From contig OZ026851.1 in assembly GCA_964023205.1 (NCBI GenBank), forward strand, positions 17,801,528-17,865,527: a DNA stretch of 64,000 nt, written 5' to 3'. Source of the DNA: Lutraria lutraria (Eukaryota; Mollusca; Bivalvia; Venerida; Mactridae). A program made the translations under genes and the position numbers. Below the pieces are notes generated by a model. That model was not told the DNA's origin. It worked only from the letters and a program-made list of their open reading frames with translations, and searched no databases. Below, in pieces: positions 59,395 to 64,000 of the stretch. Every line of letters starts with the position of its first letter. Within the stretch, counting starts at the first letter, position 1.

Positions 59395-60310
59395 CGGTTT
59401 TTATATCAATGAATTATTAGTATGTATCTGAAGTTTATTGTTAAGTCTCGTGTGTGATAAAGCCCCATTAACTTTTTGGATGTTAAGATTAAAGTAGGTC
59501 ATAGTTTACCGAGAAAGATGTCTTATCAGTCAAAACTGACTTTTACTTGCAATCAAAACATTCCGAAATTTTCAAAAAAAATTAATCATGAATTAAGAAC
59601 ATATAGAAATGTAAGAAATAAAAGAAGTAGGAAAAAGTATCTGATAACATTTTTACGAGATGTAGCTAAAGAAATGTATTATATATATATTGTTTTAGAG
59701 CAAATTAATTATTCAATGATTATATATTTTTTTAATATCATTCTATCTATTGTTCTATATTACAAAATTAAGAAAAGTTAATGAAGACTCATAATGTTTA
59801 AGGATAATTTACAATTCTCCATTTTTTTACGATACATTCTTCAGTTTGGTATTTACGGTTCTGAATCTAGTCAATAAAAGAATACTAATAAGTTAGCATA
59901 GCAACGAAATATTATCTTTGAGAAGATGAAACAGTTTTTAGAAAACTGCGGTTTTTGACTCTAGGAAAACAGCATTAAGTATGTCACGTGTTTCAGCCAA
60001 ACAATTAATAGGCTTTAATTTACGTATACAATTGTCTATCTATTTTTACAAGTACTTCAAGCAGTCGACCAATTTCCTTTAACTCAACGATTTCAAGGGA
60101 TTAAAACATATTCATACACATGTAGTTGTATTGTTATAACTTGTATTGTTATAACTCTTATAGAATGATAAATGTTTAAGTTCAGAGTGAGCGGAAAACT
60201 TCTCTTTCATTGTTCGTCTGTTCACGGATACGTTTCTCCCCATTTAATGTAGGCTTATATGTATACTTGTTCTTGCTATTTGGTCGTAAAAATTGATTGT
60301 TTCTGGTTAC
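59395..60310. other. No gene supported
   Basis: A 101-codon plus-strand frame at 59476-59781 is rich in Lys, Ile and Tyr and lacks recognised motifs. It is most likely chance in AT-rich DNA. Confidence 0.45.
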
Positions 60311-60319
60311 CCGATCTAC

Positions 60320-60423
60320 CTGATTTTTTCTCGTGACCCTAGACTTTTTATTCGCCCGAGGAACGAAAAAATTATTTTCTCACTTATTTTACCTTTCCAC
60401 ACGTTTTCAAGGGCAGAAAAATG
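60320..60423 (+). repeat. Direct repeat pair with 62783-62875
   Basis: GACCCTAGACTTTTTATT, then GAGGAACG and CACACG-TTTCAAG, occur in order at 60338-60417 and again at about 62790-62867, on either side of the LINE. A more distant third version is near 63376. They are either old flanking duplicates or parts of a dispersed repeat. Confidence 0.6.
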
Positions 60424-62432
60424 TCTCATTCAACTTACAGGAAACACTTGCAAGTTATCAAGAACTTAATTCTGTAGCATATGCAGCGTTCCTAGATACC
60501 ACCGGTGCTTTTGACAATGTGAACCATATAGCATTATTCTATAAACTGTTACATTTCGGAATAAAAGGCAAAACACTAAGAACTTTAATAAGTTGCTATA
60601 GTGACACCAGAAGTGCAGTACTTGTTAACGGAGTGACGTCATCAAGTTTCTCTGTTCTTCAAGGTGTACGTCAAGGTGGCGTACTTTCAACCTGGCTTCA
60701 TCTTCTCTGCATAGATAAACTATTACGTGATCTTGAAGTATCACAACACGGTGCGCATATAGGATATATACGTTCTGGTAATCCTACTCTCGCTGATGAT
60801 TTAACACTGATATCACCAAATCTGACTTCGCTACAACACCAAATAAACATAGTTACCAACTATGCTAATCAATGGGAATATGAACTAAACGCTAGTAAAT
60901 GTAAACTGATTGTATTCGGTGGAAACAAATCTCAGACATCTTCTGTGCGTATTGTTCTGTAGCGAATCAGCCACTCATGTTGGTATCGAACTTCATCACT
61001 CAATGAAATGCACCCAGGCCCTCACTACAAGAATTGAAAAAAGCAAGAGCGTCTCTATTTTCACTACTTACAATCGAAAATAATCCAGGTGATATCCATC
61101 CTCTAACCTTAGGCTCAATAATCAAACGAGTGTCAGTACCAATCACACTTTATGGTGCTGAACTCTGGAACACCATGACAATATCAGATTCACAACGTAC
61201 AGAACGATTTATCCGTCTTTGTGCAAAAAGTGTACAGCATCTACCCACAAGAACAAGAACTGACAGTGCGCTAAGTACTCTCGGATGGAGACCTATTATC
61301 GCTCAAATTGACTTAAGGAAATTAACATTCCTTCACAAACTGTGTACAATGCCAACAAATCTACTCTCGAGAAAGATATTTGATTATCGCTTACAACTAT
61401 TTGCCATACGGGGATACAAAAACCAAACTGGATTCATTCCGGATATCTACAGAATACTGCAGAAGTATTCCCTGACTCACCACCTAAATAAATATCTGGA
61501 AAACTGTGAATTCCCAACAAAATCTATGTGGGTTCGAACGCTTCATACACATATCAATAATTACCACGATAATGCTTGGACTGAAAGAACGCTAAACGAT
61601 CCAGACTTCACTAGACTTCTAGCTTCTCAAAATGAAATCATCCCATCTCCGATCTGGCAATCAGCAACCAACCGAAACAACATTATACATGCAACGACGA
61701 CAGCGCGAGTGATTACATGTGCCTACAACAGAACAGTTAACCAATGTTGTACTTTATGCTCAAACCAAACTCTAGATTTATACAGGCATGCTATCGCAGA
61801 GTGCCAACACCCTGCACCGAAACAAACCCGCATAAACTTTATGAAAACTGTAGAAATTAACTACTCTCGTGCTTTCAGTACCCACCTATCGCAATCATAC
61901 GGAGAGGACTTTCTCCTTAGCTTATTTAGCATGGACACTTTATTACAGTTCAATCTGGACACGTGCCGAGAATATATGCAAGATGTGTACAGTTTTATGC
62001 ATTCATCGTTTCTATTTACTCATAACGTTTAATGTAATATTTTCACTGTTGATACATTGATAATTGGTAATTGAACTGTATAACTTCGCTATAATTTCTT
62101 ACATTTCGTTACGTTAAGACATTATGAAAGCGAATCGTTTATGTAATTGTCACAATACTCAGATAAACATGTACAATGTATGTATATATAACATTGAATT
62201 ATCAATAGTTCTATCCTCATTATACACTCTTAAGTTTCGCTTCGGTAAGATTGTATATAATGTTTCATGTGGTGATATTCTTCTACGCGATTATTACAGG
62301 TATATCACGCATGACTGTAAATATGCATTTCATTATATGACTTTGTTACTTCACATTTGTATGTAAAATCATAGTTCACATGTTACTATGTTAAATCACT
62401 GAAAAGTGGAAATAAAGAGTATATATATATAT
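60418..62432 (+). mobile_element. 5'-truncated LINE with long C-terminal domain
   Basis: Starts inside the reverse transcriptase palm: NVSFNLQETLASYQELNSVA, AFLDTTGAFDNVNH, VLQGVRQGGVLST and LADDLTLIS (aspartates at 60795-60800). After a stop at 60960-60962 a second frame gives SATHVGIELHHSMKCTQALT, then a third runs from about 61034 to a stop at 62032: 332 residues with LYGAELWN, LPTRTRTDSALSTLGWRPI and CCTLCSNQTLDLYRHAIAEC, a C-x2-C-x8-H-x4-C finger. An AATAAA near 62411 is followed by a short (TA)n near 62420-62432. Two frameshifts separate an otherwise well preserved copy. Clade not determined; the CR1/Jockey group is plausible. Confidence 0.8.
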
Positions 62433-62875
62433 AGGCCTTATTTGGTTTGTACATAAACTTAAAGCCATTTGTGTTTATTCAGTACTAAGAGTGGTGTATA
62501 TTTCTAGAAACAAAATTGTACACTTCCCCTGTAAAGTAGGATTTATTCTACAGAAATACTGGTAAGACTTTTCATTAATTATCAATACATTGTTAGTGTA
62601 CGTTTTCTTTCACATACAACTCTGTCAACATTCCAGCTTCTACTGAAACAAGAAATAAAGCCACGAATGGTGCAAATTTAAAGTGAAAACGATGTCTTTC
62701 GTACAATACGTTGTTGACAAACAATGTAAGGCGTAAAAAATGTTGTTGTTGTTTTGTTTTGCTTACCTAACCTATTCTTAATTTTTCTTCGCGACCCTAG
62801 ACTTTTTATTGAGGAGGAACGGAAAATCTACTTTCTCACTTGTTAACCGTCCCACACGGTTTCAAGAGCCAAAAA

Positions 62876-64000
62876 AAACCCGACCTTCCTTCCTTCCTTT
62901 TTTTTATGAGCATGCAACCAGAAACAAACACAAATTTGGCCATATTTTAGAAGAAAATCATTTTATTTATCATGCGTACTATTTCTTGACGAAAAGTGTC
63001 TGGGTTTTTTTCGGGAATCAGATTAATATAAAAGTCCGATCGCCATGTAAATGGAAACAAAACGCAGATATTGAATCTAATCGTAAAAAACAATAACATC
63101 AAATACACATGAAAAGGAAAATAAAAGCATGCAATCGAGTATCAAATGAAAACTGAAACACTCGGTCACATGTTTTTGAACTACTTCAGAATATATTATT
63201 ATGTAATACAAATGTATAGCATTCCTGACTACTTGTACTTCTTAGCCGTTGACAGAGATGTACGTACTCAACTCTTGGTATATAAAGATTGTAATTAATT
63301 AAAGAATTATTTTTTATTATGATAAGGCCTAAAAACGTTTTTTGTTTCCGTTTATTACCCAACCTACTCATTTTTGCCTCGACTCTAGACTTCGTATTTA
63401 TTAAAGAATAACAAGACTAATTTTGATGCAAAGCATCAAAGACGGCGCACATGTTGTTTCAAGTACAAGGTATTTTTCGTAAGAATAAATAATAAATTTT
63501 GAGAATGTGGATGTCTAGTGTGAACAAGCTTTTACTTTGATTTGGCCTTCTAGCCTTATCTGACCCATAATAATATCTGACCTAGATTTTATTGATGAGC
63601 ATCATGACAAATTTTCTACAAAATTTTGTCATATTTGTAACTAGATTACCCAAGTATGACGAAAGTTGTTTCAAACATGTATCATGTTAATATGTGACAA
63701 ATGAGCAAAAACAAAACCTCTCATGAAAGAGATGTTTCTAAAATGCCAGCCAAGTAGTCATTCATGTTAAAGGTCTCAATCAATACAGGTCATACACAGA
63801 TGATAACCAATTTTCATGTAAAGTTTGAAGATCTTATGCCCCACCGTGCACAAGTTACTTATTGTATGGAGACTGTTTTGTTGTCTGAAGGAAAACCATT
63901 TGTTCAACCTACCCAACAACAACTGACTTGTACAAAGCAATATATTCCCACATGTTCGACCTGGGCATATATAAGAAAAAAAGAAAAGTATGTATAACCA
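62876..64000. other. No gene seen; dispersed repeat fragments
   Basis: GACAGAGATGTACGT at 63251 also occurs at 24211, and near-relatives at 54993 and 62616. 63425-63720 and 63770-63960 look like common intergenic repeats. The open frames at 62809-63096 and 63764-63997 have no recognised motif. Confidence 0.45.

Noticed and set aside
59476..59781. 101-codon plus-strand frame
   Set aside because: Lys/Ile/Tyr-rich composition expected from AT-rich DNA, and no recognised motif.

Overview
This 64 kb window is AT-rich animal nuclear DNA with spliceosomal introns, many non-LTR retrotransposon relics, tRNA-derived SINEs, foldback elements and no prokaryotic signals. The repeat repertoire (GTCCGTCC-rich elements opening with a CTCACCTGGCAC / GTGCCAAGGTGAG hairpin, and a SINE with a GGTTCAATCCC box and an ATCT tail) and the gene family together suggest a mollusc, most likely a bivalve. 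The species cannot be named from sequence alone.

The only convincing host genes are four copies (A, B, C, D) of one gene. A (minus, 724-3311), C (minus, 26017-28646) and D (plus, 45361-47928) are intact over three coding exons and encode secretory-pathway proteins of 588-591 residues. B (plus, 11541-17582) is a pseudogene. Exon 1 encodes a signal peptide and a Cys-containing stretch. It splices in phase 1 into exon 2, creating a somatomedin-B-like knot (CCGACSCSEDC, then GNCC) followed by a Cys-rich ectodomain. Exon 3 carries a second Cys-rich domain and ends after a hydrophobic C-terminal tail. The layout resembles the extracellular half of mollusc Methuselah-like/adhesion-type receptors, but no seven-helix region is present. 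Each gene has a conserved upstream module: CCAAT boxes, a TATATAA box, a short non-coding leader exon with a GTGAG donor, and a CAG acceptor exactly 10 nt before the ATG. A fifth module (E, near 54.1 kb) has no gene behind it inside the window.

Order and orientation are A(-) B(+) C(-) D(+) and then module E(+). A/B and C/D are both head-to-head pairs and their flanks match, so the locus looks like a duplicated divergent pair. Exon 1 is about 97% identical in DNA even between copies whose exon 3 has diverged strongly, which suggests gene conversion or strong constraint.

Most remaining sequence is mobile-element debris. It includes LINE fragments near 18-21.5 kb (one L1-like copy with a 5' inversion), a CR1-like LINE at 40-42 kb split by a foldback element with 22-bp repeat arms, a near-identical 1.1-kb tandem duplication at 41.9-44.2 kb, nested L1-like copies at 49.9-53.0 kb and a LINE at 60.4-62.4 kb. 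There is also a decayed transposase-like gene at 32-32.9 kb, a 972-bp inverted-repeat element with a perfect 8-bp target duplication at 58.4-59.4 kb, and several SINEs and palindromes. Long stretches between these hold nothing I can call a gene.
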